DNA of 64,000 bases from Bin5 sp009843665 (GCA_965220285.1 OZ244818.1:372001-436000); one strand, 5' to 3'; positions 27,124 through 36,586 are shown, counted from the stretch's first letter. A program made the numbers and translations. The notes: generated by a model from the letters alone, not told the origin.

Positions 27124-28104
27124 ATGATTCGAATCGCTGAGATGCTGCCACCACAACCATCGCCACTGTGGACGCTCGTCAAACAGTGCGGCGTAAACTA
27201 TGCGGTGGGGGCGATGGATATGTCCACGATTGATCACCCGGACCCGGACATGAAGCCATGGGGATTCATGAGCCTGGCGCGGGTGAAGAGCGCCTACGAG
27301 AATGCTGGTTTTCGGCTGGAGGTGCTGGAGAGCCGTCCGCCGCTGGACAAGGCGAAGCTGGGATTGCCAGGGCGCGACGAGGAGATTGAGACGGTTTGCG
27401 AACTGCTGCGCAACATGGGCCGACTGGGCATCCCGGTCTGGTGCAGCGAGTGGATGCCCATTTTCGGCTGGATGCGGACGGCGACCACAATCCCTGAGCG
27501 GGGCGGGGCGTTGGTGTCAGGATTTGACTACGACGTGATGCGAGAGGCGCCACTGACGGAATACGGTGAGGTAAACGAAGAGCAGCTGTGGGACAATCTG
27601 AAGTACTTTCTGGAGGCGGTGGTGCCGGTGGCGGAGGAAGCCGGGGTAAAGATGGCGATGCACCCCGACGACCCCCCGCTGTCACCGATTCGGGGACTAG
27701 GCCGAATCATGCGCAGTGTGGAGAATTTCCAGCGCCTGATCGACCTGGTTCCGAGCCCAGCCAATGGCATCTGCCTGTGCCAGGGCAACTTCACGCTGAT
27801 GACCGAGGACCTGCCGGAGGTGATCCGGCATTTCGGCGCCCAGGACAGAATCTATTTCGTGCATTTCCGCGACGTGAAGGGTGTGCCGGAGAAGTTCAAC
27901 GAGACCTTTCACGACAACGGGAAGACGGATATGCTCGCGTGTATGGAAGCCTATCGCGAGATTGGCTTCAACGGCGTGCTGCGGCCCGACCATGTGCCGA
28001 CGATGGCGGGCGACAGCAACGAGGACGCCGGTTACTCTTCGATTGGCAGGTTGTACGCTATTGGCTACATACGCGGCCTGCGGCAGGCGGTCTACGCGGC
28101 TTAG
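27124..28104 (+). CDS. uxuA: Mannonate dehydratase
   Basis: A 326-residue protein converting D-mannonate to 2-keto-3-deoxygluconate, the step after fructuronate reduction in glucuronate breakdown. Family blocks are complete: KMAMHPDDPP, GICLCQGNFTLM, the metal-site HFRDVKGVPEKFNETFHDNG and RPDHVPTMAGDSN. It is somewhat shorter than the E. coli enzyme (about 394 residues) but similar to other bacterial UxuA forms. It is divergent from msrA and converges with an acetylxylan esterase gene, with 10 bases between the stops. No uxuB or kdgK is present in the window, although the enolase-type dehydratase may supply a parallel route. Confidence 0.95.
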   Translation: MIRIAEMLPPQPSPLWTLVKQCGVNYAVGAMDMSTIDHPDPDMKPWGFMSLARVKSAYENAGFRLEVLESRPPLDKAKLGLPGRDEEIETVCELLRNMGRLGIPVWCSEWMPIFGWMRTATTIPERGGALVSGFDYDVMREAPLTEYGEVNEEQLWDNLKYFLEAVVPVAEEAGVKMAMHPDDPPLSPIRGLGRIMRSVENFQRLIDLVPSPANGICLCQGNFTLMTEDLPEVIRHFGAQDRIYFVHFRDVKGVPEKFNETFHDNGKTDMLACMEAYREIGFNGVLRPDHVPTMAGDSNEDAGYSSIGRLYAIGYIRGLRQAVYAA

Positions 28105-28114
28105 GCTTCTGCCT

Positions 28115-29080
28115 CTACATTTCGAGCATCCACTGAAAGATCATGTCGTCGAAGTCGGGCAGTTTTTCGTGGCCGAAGTCGGGGTAGATGACGGTCCGTT
28201 TGGGTGAGCCGATCTTGTTGAAGGCGGCGTACTGGGTAGACGGCGGGCAGACCTGGTCCATGAGACCGACACCCATCAGCACCTCGGCCTGGATGCGAGA
28301 GGCGAGGTGCTGAACATCGATGTAGCCCAAGCGAGTAAAAACTTCCTCTTCGCGTTCGTGCCGCGGGTCGAAGTTGCGGAACCACTCGCGCAGTTCGGCG
28401 TAGGCGTTCTGGTCCATATCGAGATCCCAGACGCGTTTGTAGTCGCAGAGGAAGGGGAAGATGGGTGCGGCGCGTTTTACGCGCGGCTCCAGTGAGACGC
28501 AGGCGAGGGTAAGGCCGCCGCCCTGGCTGCCGCCGGTTGCGCCGACTCGATCGGCGTCTACGTCATCCATGTCCATCACGATCTGGGCAAGGCGGGCGGT
28601 ATCGAGGAAGGTGTGGCGGTAGAGGAGATCTTGGGGTTCGCCGGCGAGGCCGCGTACGATGTGACCGCGCAGCGTCCAGCCAGGAACGCCGCCGACATCG
28701 ACAGACTTTCCGCCGCCCTGGCCGCGGCAGTCCATGGCGGCGACGGTGAAGCCGGCGGCGACGAAGCCGAGCTTGCTCTGCCAGTCGCCGGCGTTGCCGC
28801 TATAGCCGTGGAACATAAGCACAGCCGGGTGGGGCTCCTGGGCGTCGCGAGGACGAAGCAGCTTGGCATGGACGCGGGCGCCGCGTGTCCCCGTGAAATA
28901 GAGGTGGGAGCATTCGGCGTAGGGGGCCTGGAAGTCTGCGGGAACCAGCTCCACATCTGGGTCGGTTGCGGCCAGCTCGGCGAGACCGGCATCCCAATAC
29001 TCGTCGAAGTCGGAGGGTCGCGGGTTGGTGCCCTGATAGGAAGTGAGCTTGTCCAGGGACATATCAAAGAGTAGAGGCAT
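28115..29080 (-). CDS. Acetylxylan esterase / cephalosporin-C deacetylase family
   Basis: A 321-residue alpha/beta hydrolase of the AXE1 (CE7) family. The start at 29080 follows AAGGAAA and gives MPLLFDMSLDKLTSYQGTNP, the usual CE7 opening. The nucleophile is S185 in GATGGSQGGGL. The acid Asp is in MGVGLMDQVCPP and the histidine in DFGHEKLPDF. RGQGGGKSVDVGG is the family RGQ motif. It removes O-acetyl groups from xylo-oligosaccharides and other small esters in the cytoplasm. The frame stays open to 29500 but runs through a dispersed repeat, so the longer version is rejected. The neighbouring mannonate dehydratase supports a role in degrading acetylated glucuronoxylan-like material. Confidence 0.93.
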   Translation of the reverse strand: MPLLFDMSLDKLTSYQGTNPRPSDFDEYWDAGLAELAATDPDVELVPADFQAPYAECSHLYFTGTRGARVHAKLLRPRDAQEPHPAVLMFHGYSGNAGDWQSKLGFVAAGFTVAAMDCRGQGGGKSVDVGGVPGWTLRGHIVRGLAGEPQDLLYRHTFLDTARLAQIVMDMDDVDADRVGATGGSQGGGLTLACVSLEPRVKRAAPIFPFLCDYKRVWDLDMDQNAYAELREWFRNFDPRHEREEEVFTRLGYIDVQHLASRIQAEVLMGVGLMDQVCPPSTQYAAFNKIGSPKRTVIYPDFGHEKLPDFDDMIFQWMLEM

Positions 29081-29994
29081 GGTATTTTCCTTCGACTGAT
29101 AGGTGAGTTGTAGTTGTCGAGGCGGTTGGTGTTCTATGGAATGTGCCGCATCTATTGTCGCGTCAGTGGGACTTTGATTGCAAGTAGCGGGACCTGGTGT
29201 GTGCATCCTGAATTGGGGGTGGAGGCAGTCTGGCGTGGGAAACGTGCCGGCGGTGGCTGGCGTTGTTGACCGTCTTTGGGCGAGACGCAGTGCGGGCGCC
29301 AGGCCTGGCCGTACGGTGGAGTCCGTCAAGTTGGGGAGGGTGTGAGGGCAGGCACCAGGCCGGCACCTGCGGGGACCTGATGGGACTGGCGGGACGTGGT
29401 CTGGCCAGACACCTTCGATTCGGCACCTGTTACAAATAACGACACCCGGTCGACCAGGGATGTTGTTGGAGGGGGCGTTGCGGGGGCGGAGCCCCCGCAC
29501 AAGGGAGGGCCGAATAGGCCCGACCGCCCAGAACTGCAGTGGTCAGTGGTTAGTGGTCAGTGGTCGGAGACGGCCGCTACATCGGTTTAAGAATAGAGTG
29601 GGGGAATGGCTTTGGTTTCGTTGCTGGAGGAGTTGTAGGAAGGTTCGCACTCACTTTGAACCGAACCCATTGTGCCGATTGGTCTTGACCAAGGCGTCGG
29701 AATCGGGTAGGATATGCGCGCTTTGCGAATTGCCGGTTTCCCACTTGAGTACTCGTGGCAGAAGTACCAGCACACGGACTCCGGACCTACTTTGAAGGTG
29801 GGGACCCGGTGTTCACTTCCTCGTCGGTCGGGGTCGAATGCGTGCAACCGAGTGAGCGATAGCGCCAGCCACTCGGTGAGCGGATAGCCCGGCTCTGACC
29901 AGGCACCTACTCATTTCCCTGCCCAGAACCGCACGCACGCTGATAGCGAGTGCGACTTCAATATAGCCTTAAATTTCACAGAGAGAGAAGAGAG
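29081..29994. other. 914-base intergenic region with repeat copy B
   Basis: Holds the dispersed element listed at 29196-29590. The remaining 400 bases (29591-29994) before the BNR-protein gene contain no convincing gene: an 86-codon - strand frame has no recognisable similarity. I see no tRNA or clear terminator there. Confidence 0.5.
29196..29590 (+). repeat. Dispersed element copy B (left terminus and core; right end missing)
   Basis: Begins GGTGTGTGCATCC and then AATTGGGGGTG, which resembles the inverted right ends of copies C and D. It matches copy C over about 350 bases: GCGAGACGCAGTGC, GCCAGGCCTGGCCGTA and TGATGGGACTGGCGGGAC blocks. The core hairpin GCGGGGGC-GGA-GCCCCCGC (29480-29498), GGGCC-GAATA-GGCCC and a few GTCAGTG heptamers follow. 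After the heptamers it diverges and I find no right inverted repeat, so its right end is approximate. Confidence 0.75.
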
Positions 29995-32900
29995 ATGAAA
30001 ACTGAACCTTCGGCCTGGGATGCTCTAAAGTTTCGTTGCATCGGTCCGCCGCGCGGTGGACGCGTAGTCGCGGTTGCAGGACACCCGACTCAGAGCAACG
30101 TCTTCTATTTCGGCGCGGTTGCGGGCGGTGTGTGGAAGACGGTGGACGGCGGCACCTATTGGGAAAACATTACGGACGGGCAGTTCAATGTTTCCTCGGT
30201 GGGGGCAATTGCCGTATCTGAAGCGGACCCGAATGTCGTTTATGCGGGGACCGGCGAATCGACGATCCGGCTGGACGTGAGCTGGGGGGACGGCGTATAC
30301 AAATCCACCGACGGCGGGGAGACGTGGAAGAACGTGGGGCTGCGCGACAGCCATCATATCGGCGAGATTCGAATTCACCCGCAGAACCCCGATATTGTCT
30401 ATGTGGCTGCGCTGGGCCATGCGTTCGGGCCGAATGATGAGCGCGGCGTTTACCGGTCCACCGACGGGGGCGAGACCTGGGAGCGGGTGCTCCACGTGAG
30501 CGATCGGGCGGGCGGTGTGGACCTGACGCTGGACGTCACCAATCCGCGAATCGTATACGCTTCGATCTGGCAGGTGCATCGCCACTTTTGGGAGCTGGTC
30601 AGCGGGGGACCGGACAGCGGACTGTGGAAGTCGACCGACGGCGGTGACAGCTGGACTGATATCAGCCGCAATCCCGGGCTACCGCAGGAAGGGATTCTGG
30701 GGAAGATTGGCATCTCGGTTTCACCTGCCCGTCCCAGCAGGATCTGGGCGATCGTGGAGTCGGAGGGCGAAAAATCGGGTGTGTACCGCTCCGATGATCG
30801 GGGCGGCACCTGGGAGCATCTGACGAACAACCAGGACCTGTTGAACCGGCCGTGGTACTACCTGCACATTTTTGCCGACCCGCAGGACGCCGACACCGTC
30901 TACGTCAACAATCTGAAGATGTGGAAGAGCATTGACGGGGGCAAGGAGTGGAGCGAAATCACGACGCCGCACGGGGACAACCACGACCTGTGGATCGACC
31001 CGGCCGACCCGCAACGGATGATCAACGGCAACGACGGCGGGGCCTGTGTCAGCTTCAACGGCGGCGAGACATGGAGTACGATTTACAACCAGCTTACTGG
31101 CCAGTATTACCATCTGGACGTGGACAACCAGCAGCCCTACCATGTTTACGGTACGCAGCAGGACAATTCCAGCATCGCGGTGCCGAGCGCGACGGAGAAA
31201 GGTGCGATTCCCTGGGGTGACTGCTACCCGGCAGGCACGGGGGAGAGCGGGTACATTGCTGTGAAGCCGGACGATTCCAACATCGTTTACGTGGGCGCGG
31301 TTGGTTCGTCACCCGGCGGCGGAGGCGCATTGCAACGGTACGACCACCGCACGAAGCAGATTCGCCTGGTGACGGTGTGGCCGGAGCCGTTCAGCGGATT
31401 CGGCCCAAAGGAGATGAAGTACCGCTTCCCGTGGACGTTCCCGATCCTTTTCAGTCCTCACGACACCAATGTGCTGTATACGTGCGGGAATCACGTGTTT
31501 CGGACTACGGACGAAGGCAGCTCGTGGGAGATTCTCAGCCCGGACCTGACGCGCAACGATGAGAGCAAACTGGAGGCGTCCGGGGGCCCGCTCACCCTGG
31601 ATACGAGCGGGGCGGAGCACTATTGTACGATTTCAACGTTTATTGAATCGGCCCACCAGAAGGGGCTATTCTGGGCGGGCAGCGACGATGGTTTGATTCA
31701 CATCAGCGAGGACGGAGGGGACAGCTGGCGGAACGTGACGCCGCCGGACCTGCCGGAGTGGAGTTTTGTGACGGTCATCGAGCCGAGCGCGAATGACGCT
31801 TCAACGGTCTATGTGGCGGCGACGCGCTATAAGCTGGACGATTACAGCCCGTATCTGTTCAAGACGACCGACCTGGGGCAGAGCTGGCAGCGGCTAGATG
31901 GCAGCTTTCCGCAGAATGAGATCACACGCATGTTGCGGGCGGACCCGGAGCGGGAGGGGCTGCTGTACGTGGGTACCGAATCGGGCGTATTCGTCTCGTT
32001 CGATGACGGCGGGTCGTGGCAGAGGATTCCGGGCAACCTGCCGGTGGCGCCGGTCTACGATATGATTGTCAAGGACGGTGACCTGGTGGTGGCCACGCAC
32101 GGCCGCTCCTTCTGGATCCTGGATGATCTCACACCCCTGCGACAGGTAAGCTCTGTGGAGGAATGCGAGGAAGGCGGGGCGCGGCTGTTTGCGCCGCGCG
32201 AAACGCTGCGGCGCTGGCTGCCGTGGACGGTCAGCGGATCGCGAGGCGATGCGCGAAACTATGCGCTTGCCTTTGGGCAGCTGATCACTTTCCGGGACGA
32301 AGAGGACGACACAGGTGGAAGCACGCGCCGCGTCCTCGACGGGGGCGAGAATCCACCCCACGGCGCGATCGTCTATTACACGCTCCCAAGCGATGCGGAG
32401 GACGTCAGTCTGACATTTCTGGATACGGCGGGCAATGAGATCCGCACGTACGGCCCCAAACCGGCGAAGGAGGAGATGGAAAAGGAGAAGGAGGAAGTTC
32501 CCTCCATTCAGTACATTCCCACCAACGCAGGGCTCAACCGATTTGTGTGGAATATGCGCTATGCCGACGCCGAACAGCTGCCGGGCGACCCGTTTACGGA
32601 AAAGAGTGTCACGGGGGCGATGGCGCCACCCGGGACCTACCAGGTGCGCCTGACAGTAGACGGGGAGAGCCAGACCGAATCGTTTGAAATCTACATTGAT
32701 CCCAAGTTGGATCGGAGCGAGGCGTCGATGCAGGCCCAGTTCGACCTGTGGCAGGAGGTGAACGCGAAGCTTACCGAGACACACATGGCGGTAAAGCGGC
32801 TGCGCAAGGCACGAGAACGCGTGACGGCCATGGCCGAAATGGTTGGGGAGAGCGAGGCTGACGAACAGACGAAGTCGGCGGTCAAGGAGAGGGCAGAGCA

Positions 32901-33189
32901 GATTGGAGAACAGTTGGGAGAGGTAGAAGCTCAGCTGGTTCAGCCCGAAGCCAAGGTGGCGTTTGACAGGCTGCGACTGCAGACGATGCTCAACGCCAGG
33001 CTGCACAATCTCATCAGCGTAGTGTCCGCGGCTGACGATGCCCCGACAAAGCAGACGTATGACGTCTTTGGTGAACTGAGCACGAAGGTCGATGCAGAGT
33101 TTGACAAACTTGAGTCGATTTTGGGTGAGAGTGTAGCCGACTTCAACGCGGCGGTGCAGGCGGCGGATGTGCCTCCGGTAGTGGTCTAG
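29995..33189 (+). CDS. Large BNR/sortilin-type beta-propeller protein
   Basis: A 1064-residue protein with at least ten Asp-box (BNR) motifs of the form S/T-x-D-x-G-x-x-W. Examples are KTVDGGTYW, KSTDGGETW, RSTDGGETW, KSTDGGDSW, RTTDEGSSW and SEDGGDSW. These build one or two beta-propellers over roughly residues 1-730, as in the VPS10/sortilin-like 'glycosyl hydrolase' group. A beta-sandwich-like region follows (about 770-900, GTYQVRLTVDGESQTESFEI). The C-terminal 150 residues are a charged coiled-coil-like helical segment (AVKRLRKARERVTAMAE). Unlike most relatives I know of, it has no signal peptide. Catalysis is unproven; a binding scaffold is equally possible. The MFS gene starts seven bases after its stop. 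Confidence 0.85.
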   Translation: MKTEPSAWDALKFRCIGPPRGGRVVAVAGHPTQSNVFYFGAVAGGVWKTVDGGTYWENITDGQFNVSSVGAIAVSEADPNVVYAGTGESTIRLDVSWGDGVYKSTDGGETWKNVGLRDSHHIGEIRIHPQNPDIVYVAALGHAFGPNDERGVYRSTDGGETWERVLHVSDRAGGVDLTLDVTNPRIVYASIWQVHRHFWELVSGGPDSGLWKSTDGGDSWTDISRNPGLPQEGILGKIGISVSPARPSRIWAIVESEGEKSGVYRSDDRGGTWEHLTNNQDLLNRPWYYLHIFADPQDADTVYVNNLKMWKSIDGGKEWSEITTPHGDNHDLWIDPADPQRMINGNDGGACVSFNGGETWSTIYNQLTGQYYHLDVDNQQPYHVYGTQQDNSSIAVPSATEKGAIPWGDCYPAGTGESGYIAVKPDDSNIVYVGAVGSSPGGGGALQRYDHRTKQIRLVTVWPEPFSGFGPKEMKYRFPWTFPILFSPHDTNVLYTCGNHVFRTTDEGSSWEILSPDLTRNDESKLEASGGPLTLDTSGAEHYCTISTFIESAHQKGLFWAGSDDGLIHISEDGGDSWRNVTPPDLPEWSFVTVIEPSANDASTVYVAATRYKLDDYSPYLFKTTDLGQSWQRLDGSFPQNEITRMLRADPEREGLLYVGTESGVFVSFDDGGSWQRIPGNLPVAPVYDMIVKDGDLVVATHGRSFWILDDLTPLRQVSSVEECEEGGARLFAPRETLRRWLPWTVSGSRGDARNYALAFGQLITFRDEEDDTGGSTRRVLDGGENPPHGAIVYYTLPSDAEDVSLTFLDTAGNEIRTYGPKPAKEEMEKEKEEVPSIQYIPTNAGLNRFVWNMRYADAEQLPGDPFTEKSVTGAMAPPGTYQVRLTVDGESQTESFEIYIDPKLDRSEASMQAQFDLWQEVNAKLTETHMAVKRLRKARERVTAMAEMVGESEADEQTKSAVKERAEQIGEQLGEVEAQLVQPEAKVAFDRLRLQTMLNARLHNLISVVSAADDAPTKQTYDVFGELSTKVDAEFDKLESILGESVADFNAAVQAADVPPVVV

Positions 33190-33196
33190 CGTCGAG

Positions 33197-34474
33197 ATGC
33201 GTGTACGACTGGCAGAAACAAAGGGCGCAGGGTCTCCTGCGCTCTTGAAGGTCTCTTTTGCAGATTTCATCGTTCGCAGCGCCTACCAGATGGGCAAGAC
33301 GCCTCTGTTGCCAATCTTCGCGGCGTCGCTGGGCGCGTCAGACGCGCTGCTGGGTTTGATCGTCTCGGTTTCGACGCTGACGGGAATGGCGACTAAGCCG
33401 TTGTTTGGGCTGCTCTCGGACCGTATGGGTAGGAGACTGTGGCTTCTGATCGGCACGCTGATCTTCGCAGGCGTGCCCTTTCTCTACTCCCTGATCGAGA
33501 CGCCCGGGCAGCTTATCGTCATCCGGTTGCTACACGGCACGGCGACGGCGATCTACGGCCCGGTGACCGTGGCATATGTGGCGGAGCGGGGCGGCAAGCG
33601 CAAGGCGGAGCGGCTTGGCTGGTTCGGCATGGCACGCAGCGGGGGTTACCTAGTCGGGCCGGCGGTGGCGGGCTGGCTGCTGCTTTCGTTGGAGCCGGTG
33701 GCGGTCTTCACGCTCATCGGCGTGCTGAGCATGGTTGCGTTTGTTCCGGTGCTGTGGATGGGCCAGGACGAGCCGCGCCCTCCCGAGACGGCAATGGCCA
33801 GTTCCAAGTCGAACCTGGGGAAGGCAGGGGGAACGGTTGTAGGGGCCGGCGCCGTCAGAGGGCTTTTGAAGCGGGAGGCGGGGCTGTTGGGTACGCCTGC
33901 GGTCTGGCTTTCTGGTGCTTTGGAGGCAGGGGTTTTTGTCGTGACCTACGTCATTAAAGCCTTCTTGCCAATCTACGCGCTGACAGCCGGATACTCTACG
34001 GTCGAGATAGGTCTGTTCTTCAGCGTACAAGAGGGCGCGCTCATCGTGTTGAAGCCCTGGGGCGGCAGGCTGGGAGACCGGATCGGCCATCTCAGGGCGG
34101 TGTCGCTGGGGATGTTCTGCCTGGCGGTCACCCTTCCGTTCCTTCTGGTGGCGGGGGGTACTGCGGGCCTGCTGGCCGTGGCTGCGGTGATGGGTGCAGC
34201 CCAGGCTCTGATTTTCCCGGCCACGGTTGCGTTGATTGCGGAGCAGGTGCCGACGGGAAAGGTTGGAGCCGGGATGGGTCTAGCCGGTTCGCTCAAGAAC
34301 GGCGGTAAGGTGGCGGGACCGGTGCTGGGGGGACTGCTGATCGCCGGATTGGGGTACAGTGGTCTGTTCTGGCTGCTTACGGGCATGTTGCTTGCAGGTG
34401 CGGTGGCGCTGCTCATTCGTGTGCAAGGGACAGACTTCTCGCTTCTGCCGAGGACGCAGAAGGCGAAGAGTTGA
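33197..34474 (+). CDS. Major facilitator superfamily transporter
   Basis: A 425-residue, 12-helix carrier. The MFS loop 2-3 signature appears as GLLSDRMGRRLWLLIG (about residues 75-90), and the second-half equivalent as GGRLGDRIGHLRAVSLG. The N-terminus is hydrophilic for about 20 residues. The start lies seven bases after the BNR-protein stop, so the two are likely co-expressed, and the carrier may import a product or ligand connected to that protein. The inhabitant of the binding site cannot be told. It converges with another MFS gene across eight bases. Confidence 0.88.
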   Translation: MRVRLAETKGAGSPALLKVSFADFIVRSAYQMGKTPLLPIFAASLGASDALLGLIVSVSTLTGMATKPLFGLLSDRMGRRLWLLIGTLIFAGVPFLYSLIETPGQLIVIRLLHGTATAIYGPVTVAYVAERGGKRKAERLGWFGMARSGGYLVGPAVAGWLLLSLEPVAVFTLIGVLSMVAFVPVLWMGQDEPRPPETAMASSKSNLGKAGGTVVGAGAVRGLLKREAGLLGTPAVWLSGALEAGVFVVTYVIKAFLPIYALTAGYSTVEIGLFFSVQEGALIVLKPWGGRLGDRIGHLRAVSLGMFCLAVTLPFLLVAGGTAGLLAVAAVMGAAQALIFPATVALIAEQVPTGKVGAGMGLAGSLKNGGKVAGPVLGGLLIAGLGYSGLFWLLTGMLLAGAVALLIRVQGTDFSLLPRTQKAKS

Positions 34475-34482
34475 CACTGCGA

Positions 34483-35754
34483 TCATTCGATTCTGGCCCG
34501 CCTGATAGTTGGGAGCAGTAGCAGGGCCAGCTCCAAAGCGAGGGCAGCGGATCCGACAAGAAGGGTGGCTCGCAGACCGATTGACTCTCCGAGAGCTCCG
34601 CCGACAAAGGCGCCAACGGTAGCAACACCGAAGAGGACGAAGCGGCGAGCGGCAGTAACACGCCCCAGCAGTCGAACAGATGTAATGGCCTGGCGCAGGC
34701 TGAGCTGATTTACGAAGTAGAGCGTGCTGCCCAGACCGACCAGGGCCTGTGCGACGCCCGCTGCAGCTACTTCGCGGCCAATCAGGTCGGCGGTCGCCAG
34801 CAGCAGTGCACCCGCGATCCACAACAGTTTGCCTAAGAGGAGCGTCCTTCCAGCTTGCAGATGCCGCGCGGCTTTTCCGGCAAGCATCGCGCCTGCCAGG
34901 GAGCCGAGGCCAGAGCAGGCGGCGACGATGCCGATTATGGAGGGCGTGAAGTGCAGCTGATTGACGAGAAAGAGCATCTGCACCGCCGCTGAGATGGAAC
35001 CGGCCAGCATTCCCAGGCTGGAGGTGATCGTCAATGCTCTCAGCAGCGGTGTTCGCAAGAGTTCGAACACTCCCTCTCCCACCTCGCGACCAATCGATGC
35101 GACGGCAGCACGGATCCCATAGACGGGCTCTTTTGCTTCGTCGCGAACTGGCTGGGCAGGCGCGGGCAATTCCTCTTCGGCGACTCCGCCGAGGGCGAGG
35201 GCGGAAAGCAGATAGGAAAGGGCGTCGACAAGAATGGTTCTGGGGGCGCTGAAGAGCTGGACGAGGCCGCCGGCGGCCGCGGGTCCGGCGATGGCGATGA
35301 CGGCGTCGCTGGTGGAGAGTTTGCTGTTGGCTTCGACCAGCTGGCCTCTCTCCACTAGAGCTGGCAGGACGGAAATGGCGGCGATCTGAAAGAAAACGGT
35401 GAGTGTGCCGGTGGCAAAGGTTACAAGCCAGATCTGAAGGAAGGAGAGCTGGCCCAGCCAGGCGGCAACGGGTATGGTGACAAGGAGCAGGGAACGGCCG
35501 ATATCGGCCCAAATCAGAATCGGCTTGCGACGGACGCGGTCTACCCAGACACCGGCAAGGAGACCGAAGAGAAGGTTGGGGAGAGAGCCGGCGGCGGCAA
35601 GCAGGCCCATTTGCGTGGGCGTAGCGCCCAGTACCAGGACGGCGGCGAGCGGCAGAGCGACATTGGTGATGGCTGTACCGGCGCCGGAGGTGACGTGTGC
35701 GACCCAGAGGCGTGTAAACGACCGGTTCCGCCAGAGACTGTCGGGGTGGGTCAT
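34483..35754 (-). CDS. MFS exporter, EntS/MFS_3-like
   Basis: A 423-residue 12-helix carrier of the MFS_3 group: LWRNRSFTRLWVAHVTSGAGTAI at the N-terminus, AGVWVDRVRRKPILI as the loop 2-3 motif, and AISVLPALVERGQLVEANSK between helices 4 and 5. Relatives export siderophores or drugs. Its ATG is separated by only three bases from the stop of the upstream zinc-ribbon P-loop gene, so both form one - strand operon and the kinase may act on the same compound class. This is inference. Confidence 0.88.
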   Translation of the reverse strand: MTHPDSLWRNRSFTRLWVAHVTSGAGTAITNVALPLAAVLVLGATPTQMGLLAAAGSLPNLLFGLLAGVWVDRVRRKPILIWADIGRSLLLVTIPVAAWLGQLSFLQIWLVTFATGTLTVFFQIAAISVLPALVERGQLVEANSKLSTSDAVIAIAGPAAAGGLVQLFSAPRTILVDALSYLLSALALGGVAEEELPAPAQPVRDEAKEPVYGIRAAVASIGREVGEGVFELLRTPLLRALTITSSLGMLAGSISAAVQMLFLVNQLHFTPSIIGIVAACSGLGSLAGAMLAGKAARHLQAGRTLLLGKLLWIAGALLLATADLIGREVAAAGVAQALVGLGSTLYFVNQLSLRQAITSVRLLGRVTAARRFVLFGVATVGAFVGGALGESIGLRATLLVGSAALALELALLLLPTIRRARIE

Positions 35755-35757
35755 GGG

Positions 35758-36468
35758 TCAGGTCGTGCCGGGCATTGCCGACGCCAGGGCGCGTTTCATC
35801 CACTCTTTGACGGCAATTGCCGAGTCCCGGACAGATGTGCCGGTAGTATCCAGTAGGGTTACAGGCGGCGTTTGATACGGTCCGTCAGTCTGCAGCCAGC
35901 TGTTGAAATCCAGTTGTGCGGCCAGCTGTTCGGCCTGGCCGCTTTTGCGCCAAGCGGGGCGGCCGAGAAGGCGCTGGCGTAGCAGGTCTTCTTCACAGAC
36001 AAGGGCCAGGTAGTGGACCTGGCTGAAATAGCGGCGCTCTAGGCACTGTTCGATGTTTTCGGGGACGGCCAGGCCGGCGCCAAAGAGGGCCGCGGGACGG
36101 CCGCTTTGGCCGATGTTTTTCGCCATGCGCAGCCATGTCTCGAAGAAGCGACGATGGCCGTCTGAGGGTTCTTCAAACTCCTTCAGCCAGAGCAGGTCGG
36201 CTTCGAGGAGCACGGCGGCGGTGAGGCGGCCGGAGAGCTCATGCAGGATCGCGGTTTTGCCAGTGGCGCTGGCTCCGCCGACGAGGAGGAGCGGCAGCTG
36301 CAGAAATGGGTAAGGACAGCCGCACCGGGGACAGGTGGCAATAGCCAGCCACGCGTCCTGTTGCCAGTGGTCTTGGCTGCGGGGACGGGGGAATTCAACT
36401 GCGGTAGCCGGAACGGTTACGTCTTTGTCGACGTGGTAGTGTCCGCAGTTGACACAGACATTGAACAT
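35758..36468 (-). CDS. Zinc-ribbon P-loop protein (putative nucleoside/small-molecule kinase)
   Basis: A 236-residue protein from ATG 36468. The N-terminal MFNVCVNCGHYHVDK and the later TCPRCGCPYPF give a CxxC...CxxC zinc ribbon (residues about 5-52). A Walker A motif GGASATGKTA follows at about residue 63, and VLLEADLLW resembles the acidic substrate-binding strand of small kinases such as shikimate or uridine kinases. A LID-like basic segment (RQRLLGRPAWRKSG) and a C-terminal PPVTLLDTTGTSV follow. I know no named family with this combination. It is the first gene of a two-gene unit with an EntS-like exporter, so self-resistance or modification of an exported compound is one possibility. Confidence 0.65.
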   Translation of the reverse strand: MFNVCVNCGHYHVDKDVTVPATAVEFPRPRSQDHWQQDAWLAIATCPRCGCPYPFLQLPLLLVGGASATGKTAILHELSGRLTAAVLLEADLLWLKEFEEPSDGHRRFFETWLRMAKNIGQSGRPAALFGAGLAVPENIEQCLERRYFSQVHYLALVCEEDLLRQRLLGRPAWRKSGQAEQLAAQLDFNSWLQTDGPYQTPPVTLLDTTGTSVRDSAIAVKEWMKRALASAMPGTT

Positions 36469-36586
36469 TAAGAGATCCTGCCCTCGGCGTCGCCCAGTCT
36501 GCCAGTTCTGTGAAAGGATTTGAGGAAGCCTTTGTGAAGGCACTCAAGTTGCCAGTTCCTCCGTTGCATATTATCATGGCCGAAGT

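Noticed and set aside
26749..27182. Overlapping open frames in the msrA/uxuA intergenic region
   Set aside because: They overlap each other on both strands and have no recognisable domains.
29081..29500. N-terminal extension of the acetylxylan esterase frame
   Set aside because: It runs through a dispersed repeat, while ATG 29080 has a good ribosome-binding site and the normal family start.
31894..33270. A 458-codon - strand frame opposite the BNR gene
   Set aside because: Antisense shadow; no family similarity.
34280..35803. A 507-codon - strand frame overlapping the MFS and EntS-like genes
   Set aside because: Alternative-frame shadow rich in Arg/His/Pro; the MFS frame in the same place is clearly coding.
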